Part shown: positions 8,352 to 17,117 of the stretch, piece after piece
Numbering within the stretch: position 1 is the first letter of the stretch
How the letters are laid out: each line of letters begins with the position of its first letter
Source of the DNA: Candidatus Nyctobacter psychrophilus
GTDB lineage: Bacteria > Vulcanimicrobiota > Vulcanimicrobiia > Vulcanimicrobiales > Vulcanimicrobiaceae
Length of the DNA stretch: 64,000 nt
Direction of reading: 5' to 3'
Assembly: GCA_014305025.1 (NCBI GenBank)
Contig: JACRTY010000037.1
Location: 55,021-119,020, forward strand
The notes under the pieces: generated by a model
Told to the model about the DNA's origin: nothing
The model's database searches: none
The model's input: only the letters and a program-made list of their open reading frames with translations
Program-made: the position numbers and the translations under genes

Positions 8352-10145
8352 TCAGCCCTTCATGAGGCAGGCGTTGTCGCCGTCGTTGACGCTGTTGTTG
8401 TCGGGGATGACCTGCAACGTCTGCATTCCGACGTGAACCGTCAGTGCACCGTTGTTGATCGCGCCGTTGAACGGTACATTGCCCTTGGTCTTGCCGACAA
8501 ACACTCCCGAGCGCGTGCTCGTGCCCATGAATGACGTCACGGGCCCGGCGAGCGCGATCCGCTTCGCGAGCACGACGGTTAGCCAGCCTGGCGTGTTGAA
8601 TTCTGGCGCTTTGAGCCGCATCGCGTCGCCCTTGCCGATGTCGTGATCGTCGGCCATGCAACCGTGGTTGTGCGGCGCCACGGCGCCATAGGCGATGCGC
8701 CCGAAGGTCGGGCCGATGGGCACCCCGCCGAAGAGTCCGCCGGTCTTCTGTCGCGTGAAGTACGTCTGCGGCGGAATCGTCGAATCGTGGTCGTCGGTGT
8801 ACGCGATGTTGGCGAAGCCCAGCGGGTCCACTTGGACCTGGAAGTCGTCGGCAAGGTTCCGATTACCGGGCTGGGTCGAGTCGCAGCCGATGCCGTTTTC
8901 GCAGACCTGTCCCGTGTGAATGATGTGGTCGCTTGCGACCTGACGCGTGAAGCTGAAGGGGGACATCAGCACGTTCTTGTTCTGCGCGAACCCGACGACC
9001 CACTTATCGCTAGCCAAGTCCGGAGTGGCGCCCGTCGTCTCGTAATAGACGACGTCCAAGCCGCCGTTCCCGGCCGCCGCAAGCCACGGGAAGATATGCG
9101 TCTTGTACGGATCTCCCATCGTTCCGGTCACTTGAATCGGCATTGACCACTGCGTGCCGACGTTGGGACCGTAGGGTGAAAACGAAACGAAAACGTTTTT
9201 GTTGTCGGACCAGCCGGCATACACATTACCCGCATCGTCGACCGTCATCATCGGAAAGATGTGATCGTAGGTTGCAGTGATCGGGCCGTTGTAGACGATG
9301 CTATCCGTCCACGTCAGCCCGTCGTCGACCGACTTCGCCATCCACATCGTATGGAATCCCGGCCCCATGCCGGCTTGTGCGGTCGCATTCTCTTGGGGGC
9401 TCGCGACCGACACGAAGACGTGGTACAGGATGTGATGCATCTGGTCGACGCCGAGCTCGCCGAGTTCGTTTTCCTGCGTCGTGGTGCCCGCGATCATGCT
9501 GTCCGTGAACGTGCCGGGTTGCCACGTCAGGCCGCCGTCGAGCGACTTGGAGAACAGATTGTTGCCCGTCACGACCGAGTGCACGACGTCGTACCGTTCC
9601 ATACCGCCCTGGGCGGCGTTCCACTGCCGGTCGTTTCCGGGTACGACGGCGGCATTAGGGTTGGGCGTATACGTTCTGCCCTCGTCGGCGGTTTGGGAGG
9701 CATAGACCGTCGCCAAATTGAGGCTCGTGATCAACAATGGCCCAACTTGGTTGTTGAAGGTCTGACCCGGCCGGCATGGCAAGAACGATCCGATCGCTTC
9801 GTCGGTATCGCCGCCGCCCGGTGAAAGTCCGGTCGGATTGGTTATCGGTAAACCATCGGGTTGACCGCGGTAGGCATACGCCGACGTGCCGATACGCACC
9901 AGGACCTGGAAGAGATCGGTGCCGGTCGGGACGCCGCGGATGGCGCTCGTGAAAACGCGATTGCAGCTATCGACGCGCAGTCCGGGCTCCACGTCTTGGA
10001 TGTTGAACAAGCCGCCGTTGTTCGACGTGTTCTTCAAGTGCAGGTTCGGCGTAAAGCCTGTCCCGATCGCGGCCGGCGCCGAGGCCGGAAAGCAGAGAGT
10101 GGCGGCGAGCGCAACTCCGACTGCGGTGGCCAGTGGCTTCTTCAA
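8352..10145 (-). CDS. secreted sialidase-fold (BNR/Asp-box) beta-propeller protein
   Basis: A 597-residue protein with signal peptide MKKPLATAVGVALAATLCF...APAA. Asp-box motifs SLDGGLTW and SVDDGLTW, and a looser copy near VDDAGNVYAGWSDN, mark a sialidase-superfamily propeller. The usual catalytic Arg triad and nucleophile of true sialidases are not evident, so an enzymatic role is not claimed; many such proteins are secreted binding or structural propellers. It ends at a strong terminator and follows the sedolisin gene on the same strand after a 120-bp gap. Together with the sedolisin and the frameshifted gene it makes a run of three exported proteins. Confidence 0.75.
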   Translation of the reverse strand: MKKPLATAVGVALAATLCFPASAPAAIGTGFTPNLHLKNTSNNGGLFNIQDVEPGLRVDSCNRVFTSAIRGVPTGTDLFQVLVRIGTSAYAYRGQPDGLPITNPTGLSPGGGDTDEAIGSFLPCRPGQTFNNQVGPLLITSLNLATVYASQTADEGRTYTPNPNAAVVPGNDRQWNAAQGGMERYDVVHSVVTGNNLFSKSLDGGLTWQPGTFTDSMIAGTTTQENELGELGVDQMHHILYHVFVSVASPQENATAQAGMGPGFHTMWMAKSVDDGLTWTDSIVYNGPITATYDHIFPMMTVDDAGNVYAGWSDNKNVFVSFSPYGPNVGTQWSMPIQVTGTMGDPYKTHIFPWLAAAGNGGLDVVYYETTGATPDLASDKWVVGFAQNKNVLMSPFSFTRQVASDHIIHTGQVCENGIGCDSTQPGNRNLADDFQVQVDPLGFANIAYTDDHDSTIPPQTYFTRQKTGGLFGGVPIGPTFGRIAYGAVAPHNHGCMADDHDIGKGDAMRLKAPEFNTPGWLTVVLAKRIALAGPVTSFMGTSTRSGVFVGKTKGNVPFNGAINNGALTVHVGMQTLQVIPDNNSVNDGDNACLMKG

Positions 10146-10269
10146 TGAGGCCTCCCTTGTGAGTGTAGTGTTGTAGGACGGTTACGTGTGGGGAAGCGAC
10201 GCCGTTATGGCGCCGCTCCCGGTCTTGCAATTGCTGTCTTCCGAAACCGGGGTGACGACCGGGTAACGC

Positions 10270-12225
10270 TTACGGACTGACCTTGATGCAGGTCTTCTGC
10301 TGGTCCGTATCGCCGTCGCAAATGTCGTCGATGTAGAGCGTCTGCATCCCGATGTCGCTCGAACCCAGACCCGTCACGAAGTCGTAGCGCGGCAGGTTTG
10401 TGAACGCGCCGTTTGCGCCGTCGTACTGATCGTGGAATCCGCCGACGTACGCGGTCATGAAGCCGGGCGGACCGGTGGGAACGGCCGGCGGCGTCGTCGC
10501 CGGGAAGATCTTGTACTCTTCCCACATCAAGGGTGCGGCGAAGCCGAACTCATTGTAGTGGGCCGTCATGAGACGTGCGTACGTCCCCATCATCAGCGGC
10601 GAGGCAAGACTCGTTCCGCCGACGTAAAAGATGGCGCCGTTCACGTAGATGATGGCCGGGCTGACGTTCGGGTCGGCGTCCATCGAGCCGTCGGGAACTT
10701 GGCGCAGATTGCCCGCATCCGCGGCCGCAAATCCAACGCCCCTCTCCCAATACGGCTCATACTCGAACTGACTCGGTCCGCCGCCGCTGCCGATCCAGCC
10801 GGCTTCTCCGACATACTGGACCGTGGTCGCGTTGCTGAGCAGTGACGTGCCGCCCACCGCGACGACGTAGGGGGATGAGGCCGGATAGCTGACTTCCGGC
10901 GGACCGGACGCCGGGATGCCGGTGGACACGAGCACCGGACAGCCATTGCCGTTGTCGCCGCTGGAGACGAAGACCGTCTGGCCCTGCGACGCGCCCTGCA
11001 AGAACACTTCGTCGTCGAGCACCATGGCGCCGTCGACGTACGGGAAAGCTTCGCATTCGCCAAATGAGGCGTTGCCCTCGTTCGAGGTGTCGTCTGTGAC
11101 GAACTTGTTGAACTCGAGACCCGTGTCGGAGTCGGTCAGCGACGTCGTATCGTACATGGTCAAGTGGTTGACCTTGTAAGCGATCCCGGTAGAACTTTGG
11201 CTATCCAGATCCCACTCGTCCAGGCCCGCCGTATCGGGGCTGAAGATGCCGACCGGTCGAACGCTGTATGATACTTGCGGAAGGTGGTTCACGGCTTCGT
11301 AGGTGCGCAGGTCCTTGATCACCTGGCTCAGGTCGCCTTCGGCGAATACCGCCATGTTGTCACGAAAGCCCGTCGTCGACGTCGTGCCGTCGTACTGGTG
11401 GTTGTTGTTGATCTTCGTGCCGCCGTAGACGGTCCGAAAGTCGGTGGCCGTGTAGCCGCGGGTGCACGCGTTGTAGACCGGGTCGGGCGGGGTCAGGCAC
11501 GCATCGGGTGGTGGTGACGCTCCGGGTGGCGGTGACGGGTTGGGCGTGGCAGCATTGATGGGCGCCGTACCCCGGATGAATCGCAAAGGGGCGCGGCGTG
11601 GGACGATCGCGGTGTGCATCTGGATGTCGTTGAGACCGAGCACCGCGAGCACCGTCCCGCCCAGGCTCGCAGGCACCAATGCCGCTTCGACCTGGGCGTA
11701 GATCTGCTGTCCGTTGGGTTGGCGGAAATTGTCGATCCGCGTCCGGAATGCCGCCTCGACCTGTGCCGCCGTCGCGTTGCCGGTGACCATCAGGTTGTTC
11801 GGCTCCGCCACAACGTTCGTGAATCCGCGGCTCACGAGATACTGACCGACCGCGGCAACTTGCGCGCCGGTCGGGTTATAAGCCGCGGTAAAGCGCGCGG
11901 GCGTCGTCTTGGTCTGATACAGGGCGTTGAACGGCGTGTGCTCCAGCTGGAGGAGCATTTTGGCGCCTGCGAGATTGCGCATCTTCAAGCCAACGACGAT
12001 CCGTAGCGGCGTCGTGCCGGCGATCTGCCCGCGGTCTGTCGCCTTGGTGAGCAGCGGGGCGAGGGATTTCGTCGCCGTGGCCGACCAACCGACGGTCTGC
12101 GGCAGCGGACCCGCGTTGAATTCGCGCACGCCCGGGGCCGCCTGCGCGGGCGATTGATGGACGAGCGCCACGAGTGAAGCGCCGAGCGCGACGCCGATGA
12201 GGCGTTTCGAGACGATCCTATGCAC
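10270..12225 (-). CDS. sedolisin (S53 serine-carboxyl peptidase) with activation domain
   Basis: Secreted acid-active endopeptidase of the kumamolisin/pseudomonalisin family, 651 residues. Residues 1-30 are a signal peptide. Residues 35-205 are the pro-domain (Pro-kuma type, with LRIVVGLKMRN and LMVTGNATAAQVEAAFRT). A proline-rich linker lies near 230-250, and the catalytic domain follows. Catalytic Glu337 and Asp341 are in the DEWDLDSQ block, the oxyanion Asp424 is in SSGDNG, and the nucleophile Ser539 is in GGTSLASP. The C-terminal YDFVTGLGSSDIG is the family's calcium-site region, although the second ligand set looks non-standard. All catalytic residues are present, so it should be active at acidic pH, consistent with an acid-soil habitat (inference). 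Confidence 0.92.
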   Translation of the reverse strand: MHRIVSKRLIGVALGASLVALVHQSPAQAAPGVREFNAGPLPQTVGWSATATKSLAPLLTKATDRGQIAGTTPLRIVVGLKMRNLAGAKMLLQLEHTPFNALYQTKTTPARFTAAYNPTGAQVAAVGQYLVSRGFTNVVAEPNNLMVTGNATAAQVEAAFRTRIDNFRQPNGQQIYAQVEAALVPASLGGTVLAVLGLNDIQMHTAIVPRRAPLRFIRGTAPINAATPNPSPPPGASPPPDACLTPPDPVYNACTRGYTATDFRTVYGGTKINNNHQYDGTTSTTGFRDNMAVFAEGDLSQVIKDLRTYEAVNHLPQVSYSVRPVGIFSPDTAGLDEWDLDSQSSTGIAYKVNHLTMYDTTSLTDSDTGLEFNKFVTDDTSNEGNASFGECEAFPYVDGAMVLDDEVFLQGASQGQTVFVSSGDNGNGCPVLVSTGIPASGPPEVSYPASSPYVVAVGGTSLLSNATTVQYVGEAGWIGSGGGPSQFEYEPYWERGVGFAAADAGNLRQVPDGSMDADPNVSPAIIYVNGAIFYVGGTSLASPLMMGTYARLMTAHYNEFGFAAPLMWEEYKIFPATTPPAVPTGPPGFMTAYVGGFHDQYDGANGAFTNLPRYDFVTGLGSSDIGMQTLYIDDICDGDTDQQKTCIKVSP

Positions 12226-12477
12226 GGAACTCCTTTACATGCACGAGGGAGTGACTAGCGTCACTGTACGCTGAGAGGTGTGACAGAAAGCGAACAAGGC
12301 CTCAACAGAACGCCTCGGGGAGGCGCTTGGATTGCCTGTCTCGGAGAGCTTCCTGGCGGCGTAGTGCCCATAGCCGGAAGGACCGGTTGCATGAACCGAC
12401 CCTTCCGTTCCCCTCGTTCACGGCGGTCCCCCTCGGCCGGGCTGCTTCCCCTCCTTAGGGGACCGCTGCCGGCGATT
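12226..12477. other. intergenic region without recognised gene
   Basis: Between the sedolisin start and the regulator stop, both on the minus strand. Only short antisense frames are present and I see no RNA gene. It should contain the sedolisin promoter, but no convincing -35/-10 pair was found. Confidence 0.4.
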
Positions 12478-15400
12478 TTAAGCCCGTGCCTGTAACAAAC
12501 CGCGAACACGGCCGGCGGCCGCCGTTGCGGGCGGAGGCGCCCAAACCTCCGGGGGCTCGGCGCCGACGGCGGCGCGGTAGCGTGCCTTCCAGGCAGCGTA
12601 GTCGCGGCATGCATCGGACACGCGCATCTGGGCGGCCATCAAATCGAGCCGAGACCGCACCGCGGCGAGTTCAAACGGCGCGATCTCCAGCAGCCGCTCG
12701 AGCATGTGTCGCCGGAACTCGGGTTCGCCCTCGCGATCGGCGGCCAGCCAGCGCAGCGCTTCGAGGGCGGCCGCGTGCAGGCGCTCGCGTTCGCGCCACT
12801 GCCATCCGCCGTCTTCGATGCCGTCGAGGAACTCGCCATGATAGAGGTCGGCCGCCGCCGCGTACTCGCGGCGCGCTACGTCGTGCCGGCCGCTGCCCAG
12901 CGCTTGCCGTGCCCCTTCGAGGTGCGCTTCGAACAGATCGATGTCGACCTGGGCCCTCGGGGGAGGGACGAACCGGTACGCGTTGCCTTCAAATTTGACG
13001 ACGTCCCCGACGGCCTTACGGATGGCGCTGATCGTCACGCGCAGATTATCGTGCGCCGCGTCCGCTTCGGCATCGGACCAGAAAAGATCGGTCAGCCGGG
13101 AACGCGGCACCGGCGTTCCGCGCAGGCTTACCAGGAACGCGAAAATGTCGCGCGCTTTCCGGCGCTTCCACGCTTGGGGTGGGAGCGGCTCACCCTGCAC
13201 CGCAATCCGAAAACCACCGAGCATGTCGATGCGCAGAGACGGCGCAGCCGCCGCCTTGTGCTCTCGTGCCGCGCCGATGCCCCAGCGACGCAAGTGTGGT
13301 TGCAACTGCGCGAACGCATTTTTCGTGCGCACCAAGAACCGGTAATCGCGCTGGTGGACGAGCGCCACCGCCGTCGTCGCCGCGCTCGCCGCCAGGGATT
13401 CGGCTTCCGCGGCGTCAGCGGCGGACAGTCGCGGAAGCACGCCCGCCAGCGCTGCCGCTACGTCGAGATTGACGCTTGCGCGCATGACGGCGTCGGGCGC
13501 GTCGGCGACCGACGCCAGCGCTTCGCGAGCGAGCGCCACGGCGCGCGAGACTTCACCCGCCGCGATCGCAACCTCCAAGCGCGTCACCAGCACCGGAGCC
13601 GTGAAGGCGCGGCGTTTTGCCGTTCGCAGGAGATTGATTGCCTTCACGCATGCATCATCCGCGTCCGCGTAGCGCTCGAGGGCAAGCGCCGTTCGCCCGA
13701 GCCCCTGGAGCACGTCGGGCAACGCCAGCACGTCGGCCGGATCGCACGCTGCCTGCGCCTTGCAGAACGCGGCCTGCGCGGCATCAGGCTCCCCGCGCAC
13801 GAGTTTGAGCGCGCCTTCATTTTCATGGGCGTGCGCGACCAGATGGGCATTCCCGATATCGTACGCTTCTGCGAGGAACTCTGCCGTCAGCGTTTCGGCA
13901 TCATCGTAGTCCCCGAGCGTGCGCAAGAGGTTGATGCGATTGTTGAGCGTGAGCAGCGCCGAAACGCGCTGTCCCGCACTGCGTTTGACCTTGAGCGCGC
14001 GTTCGTAGAACACGAGCGCGGCGTACGGATCGCCACGCCGAGCGTGCGCGACGCCCGTGTTGTGCAACACCATACCCTGCAGGGCGAGATCGCCGCGGGT
14101 CGTTACCGACGGCATGATCTCTCCGAACACGCGCAGCGCTTCATCGAAGCGATCGTTTTCCAGCAGCACCGCACCGAGCGTCATCGCCAGCGCCGTGCGG
14201 CTCGATTCGGTCATTTTGTCGCCGAGCGCCAGCGTCTGATCGAGCAGCGCGAACAGATGCGCGAACTCGCCGCGCGACGCCAAAATCGGCGCGAGAACGC
14301 GCACGGCTTCAGCCAACACGTCGTACTGTTCCAGCTCGTGTGCGTCGCGGATGGCGCGCTCGAGCGACCCCAGCGCCGGATCCCAGTCGCCGCGCAACTG
14401 CGCGAGTTTGCCGCGCGCGATCAACAACGTCGGACTGGCTTCGATGCGCGCGTTACCGATTCGCTGCAACAAAGCGGCGACGCGGGCCAGCAGCCCCCCG
14501 GAGAGCATGGCGAAGGCGGCAGTTTCGAGGACGGCCGCCGCGTCGTCCGCGTCACCCGCATCGAGGAGGTGCTCGATTTGGGCGGCCCGGTCGCCGCGCT
14601 GCCCCAGCGCGGCAGCGGCGCGCCGGTGCAAGGCTGCGACGTCCGCCCGGTCGCGCGTCTGCAGCAGCGTGTCCTGCAGAAATTCATGGAAGAGCTGGTG
14701 CGTCTTATATGCGTCGCCCGTGTCATGCGTCACGAACAAGCCGCGCGCGCACAGGGACGACAGAATCGGGCCCGCGTCGCTGCGGCCGGTGAGCGCTTCA
14801 CACAACTCGGCGTCGAGCACGTCGAGGACGGACGTTTCGAGGAGAAACAGTCGTTCGGCGGCGCCCAAACCGTCGAGTACTTCTTCCGCAAGATACGCAA
14901 AGAGGAGCGGGCGGGTCAGATCGTCGGGCGAACCCAGCACGTCGGGAGCCGCCGGTGCATTGCCCAGTGACGCGGCCGTCGCCACCAGCGCGAGGCCCGC
15001 GGGCCAGCCTTCAGCGCGCTCGGCGAGACGCTCGAGGGAGACTTGGTCGTGACCGTCGCGGGCCGTGCGCGACAGGTACGCGCGCGACTCGGCGGCATCG
15101 AAGGCGAGATCGCGGGCGGTGACCGTGGCCAGGCGCGAGCCGACGGCAAAGGCGTGCAGTGCGAGCGGCATCGAGCGCCCGGTGACCACGAACGCCGCGC
15201 CGCCCCGCGTCGCGCGCTGCATGAACTCTTCGAGTGCGGTCAGCGACCGGCTGCCCTCGAGCGCATCGACGTCGTCGAAGACGATGAGCGGTGAACGCGG
15301 TATCGCGCTGAGCATCTCGGCGAAGATGCTGCCGACCTCCTTGGGGGAGCCGACGCGCCAGGTGTCGCCGTCGAACGGCGGCTTGGCGCCGAGCGAGCGG

Positions 15401-15645
15401 ATCATCGTGTCGAGATGCACGGCGAAGACGGCGAGATCGGCATCATCGCCGTCGAGCGAGTACCACGCTTTGGGGCCCGTCCACGCTTCGTAGCGCTGCA
15501 CCGCGAGCACGGTTTTTCCGTATCCCGGCGCGGCAACGATCGAAAGCACGCTGGCGCTGGGGTCGAAGCGGCTGCACAGGCCGGGACGATGGATCCACGC
15601 CGGCAGCAGCTGCGGCGAGCGCAGCTTCAGACGGTGGACGAACAT
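12478..15645 (-). CDS. large MalT/SARP-type transcriptional regulator with C-terminal BTAD domain
   Basis: About 1055 residues in three parts. The N-terminus is a MalT-like STAND NTPase (FVHRLKLRSPQLLPAWIHRP, Walker A APGYGKT near residue 45, Walker B PLIVFDDVDAL). The middle is a long array of TPR-like helices. The C-terminus is an OmpR-type winged helix (MLGGFRIAVQGEPLP, LFWSDAEADAAHDNLRVTIS) plus a bacterial transcriptional activator domain. Such proteins sense small ligands through the NTPase/TPR part and activate nearby promoters. The ATG at 15645 is chosen because similarity begins there; a GTG seven codons earlier is possible. It is divergent from the antiporter gene, a possible target. 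Confidence 0.85.
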   Translation of the reverse strand: MFVHRLKLRSPQLLPAWIHRPGLCSRFDPSASVLSIVAAPGYGKTVLAVQRYEAWTGPKAWYSLDGDDADLAVFAVHLDTMIRSLGAKPPFDGDTWRVGSPKEVGSIFAEMLSAIPRSPLIVFDDVDALEGSRSLTALEEFMQRATRGGAAFVVTGRSMPLALHAFAVGSRLATVTARDLAFDAAESRAYLSRTARDGHDQVSLERLAERAEGWPAGLALVATAASLGNAPAAPDVLGSPDDLTRPLLFAYLAEEVLDGLGAAERLFLLETSVLDVLDAELCEALTGRSDAGPILSSLCARGLFVTHDTGDAYKTHQLFHEFLQDTLLQTRDRADVAALHRRAAAALGQRGDRAAQIEHLLDAGDADDAAAVLETAAFAMLSGGLLARVAALLQRIGNARIEASPTLLIARGKLAQLRGDWDPALGSLERAIRDAHELEQYDVLAEAVRVLAPILASRGEFAHLFALLDQTLALGDKMTESSRTALAMTLGAVLLENDRFDEALRVFGEIMPSVTTRGDLALQGMVLHNTGVAHARRGDPYAALVFYERALKVKRSAGQRVSALLTLNNRINLLRTLGDYDDAETLTAEFLAEAYDIGNAHLVAHAHENEGALKLVRGEPDAAQAAFCKAQAACDPADVLALPDVLQGLGRTALALERYADADDACVKAINLLRTAKRRAFTAPVLVTRLEVAIAAGEVSRAVALAREALASVADAPDAVMRASVNLDVAAALAGVLPRLSAADAAEAESLAASAATTAVALVHQRDYRFLVRTKNAFAQLQPHLRRWGIGAAREHKAAAAPSLRIDMLGGFRIAVQGEPLPPQAWKRRKARDIFAFLVSLRGTPVPRSRLTDLFWSDAEADAAHDNLRVTISAIRKAVGDVVKFEGNAYRFVPPPRAQVDIDLFEAHLEGARQALGSGRHDVARREYAAAADLYHGEFLDGIEDGGWQWRERERLHAAALEALRWLAADREGEPEFRRHMLERLLEIAPFELAAVRSRLDLMAAQMRVSDACRDYAAWKARYRAAVGAEPPEVWAPPPATAAAGRVRGLLQARA

Positions 15646-15819
15646 CGTTTGGTCTTCGGCAGCCACCCGAGGCGACCTCGATCTTCCAGCGGGCAGCGTC
15701 GCGACAAGCAGCGGAAAGACGGCCTGCTGCTCCGTGCGCCGTTCGCTGCCGGGCCGTCGCGAGATGTTTGCAGCGGTATTCCGCTAAGACCGGCGCTGGA
15801 CCGAGCAGGGGAGAGTCTG

Positions 15820-17010
15820 TTGCAGCCGGGTTTAACCGAAACCGTCGCGTTCACGATCGGCGTGCTCGCCGTTGCGCTTCCGATCGGGATCGTGGCGGAG
15901 CGCCTTCGCATCCCATATGCGGTCGCGCTCGTGCTCGTGGCGCTGACCATTACCCGAGCGCCAAGCGCCCCGAGCGCAAGTTTCTCTTCGATTGTCCTCT
16001 TGGTCATCTTGCCCGCGCTCGTGTTCGAGGCGGCGTGGAACCTCGACCTGAAGATCCTTCGCCACGTCGCCGTACCGATCGCATTCTTGGCGGTTCCCGG
16101 CGTTCTGGTTACGGCCGTGCTCGTCGGTGGCGGTCTCGCGCTCTCGGGACAACTTCCGTTCACCGAGGCCGCCCTGCTCGGAGCGATCCTTGCAGCAACC
16201 GATCCAATCGCGGTGATCGCGACCTTTCGGCGTCTCGCCGTGCCGGCGCCCCTCGCGACGCTAATTGAAGGCGAATCGCTCTTTAACGACGGGGCTGCCG
16301 TCGTGCTCTACGGCGTGCTCGTCGCAGCGGCGACGCCGGCGTCGCACGGCGTGACGCTGCTACCCGGGCCCATCGTGTTGCGCGCGATTGAAGAGTCCCT
16401 CGGCGGGATCGCACTCGGCTTGGTTACGGCGGTCGCCCTTACCATCGGGCTGCGCGGGACCAAGGAGTCGATGCTCCAAATCGTGGCGACGCTCGTCGGA
16501 GCATACGGGGCATACTTGGTCGCGAACGAGCTGCTGCACGTCTCGGGCATCTTTGCCGCCGTCGTTGTGGGACTTGCGCTGCGGGCGTTTCCGCACTTTC
16601 CGACCACCGCCGAAGACACGACCGAGATCGATCGTTTTTGGACGGTTCTCGCGTTCCTCGCGAATTCGCTGGTCTTCCTGTTGCTCGGACTACGCATCGA
16701 AGTCGGCCGCATCGTGCACGAGCCTTGGCTCGTGCTGACCACGCTCGGCTTGGTCGTGCTTGCGCGGCTCATCTTGACGTACGTCGGCCTACCGCTCGTG
16801 GGCTTCGGAGGCCGCCGTTACCGCGGCTGGCAACACGTCACGGCCATCGCGGGCATGCGCGGCGCGCTGTCGCTGGCGCTGGCAATCGCGCTGCCCTCGA
16901 CCGTCCCGCAGCGCGCGCTCATCATCGATGCAGTGTTCGGCGTCGTCTTGGTGACACTGGTCGTGCAAGGCCTCGCGATCGGACCGGTCTTGAAACGTCT
17001 TCATTTGTGA
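15820..17010 (+). CDS. monovalent cation/proton antiporter, CPA1 (NhaP) family
   Basis: A 396-residue polytopic membrane protein with about 12 hydrophobic segments. The conserved CPA1 core is visible: GAILAATDPIAVIATFRRLAVP (ion-binding Asp in the TDP motif), LIEGESLFNDGAAVVLYGV, and GMRGALSLALAIALP. Several longer readings exist upstream, but they are antisense to the regulator gene. A TTG at 15820 is preferred because GGGGAG stands 6 bases before it and the first membrane segment (ETVAFTIGVLAVALPIGIV) follows immediately. Likely role is Na+ or K+ extrusion and pH homeostasis at the cytoplasmic membrane; the ion cannot be told from sequence. Confidence 0.9.
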   Translation: MQPGLTETVAFTIGVLAVALPIGIVAERLRIPYAVALVLVALTITRAPSAPSASFSSIVLLVILPALVFEAAWNLDLKILRHVAVPIAFLAVPGVLVTAVLVGGGLALSGQLPFTEAALLGAILAATDPIAVIATFRRLAVPAPLATLIEGESLFNDGAAVVLYGVLVAAATPASHGVTLLPGPIVLRAIEESLGGIALGLVTAVALTIGLRGTKESMLQIVATLVGAYGAYLVANELLHVSGIFAAVVVGLALRAFPHFPTTAEDTTEIDRFWTVLAFLANSLVFLLLGLRIEVGRIVHEPWLVLTTLGLVVLARLILTYVGLPLVGFGGRRYRGWQHVTAIAGMRGALSLALAIALPSTVPQRALIIDAVFGVVLVTLVVQGLAIGPVLKRLHL

Positions 17011-17117
17011 GCGGCGCGCGCAGTGCTACCGGGTCATCGTTATGCCTGGATAACATGCCTGGAGCACGCTACGTACGGTAGCGCGAGTCCACGCTTCAAC
17101 GACGGAGGGCAGCGGCT

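Noticed and set aside
10190..10220. Inverted repeat GGGAAGCGACGCCG / GGCGCCGCTCCC as a terminator after the sedolisin
   Set aside because: Stem has mismatches and no T tract on the relevant strand.
12706..14970. 754-codon plus-strand frame
   Set aside because: Antisense to the regulator; arginine-rich, no domain pattern.
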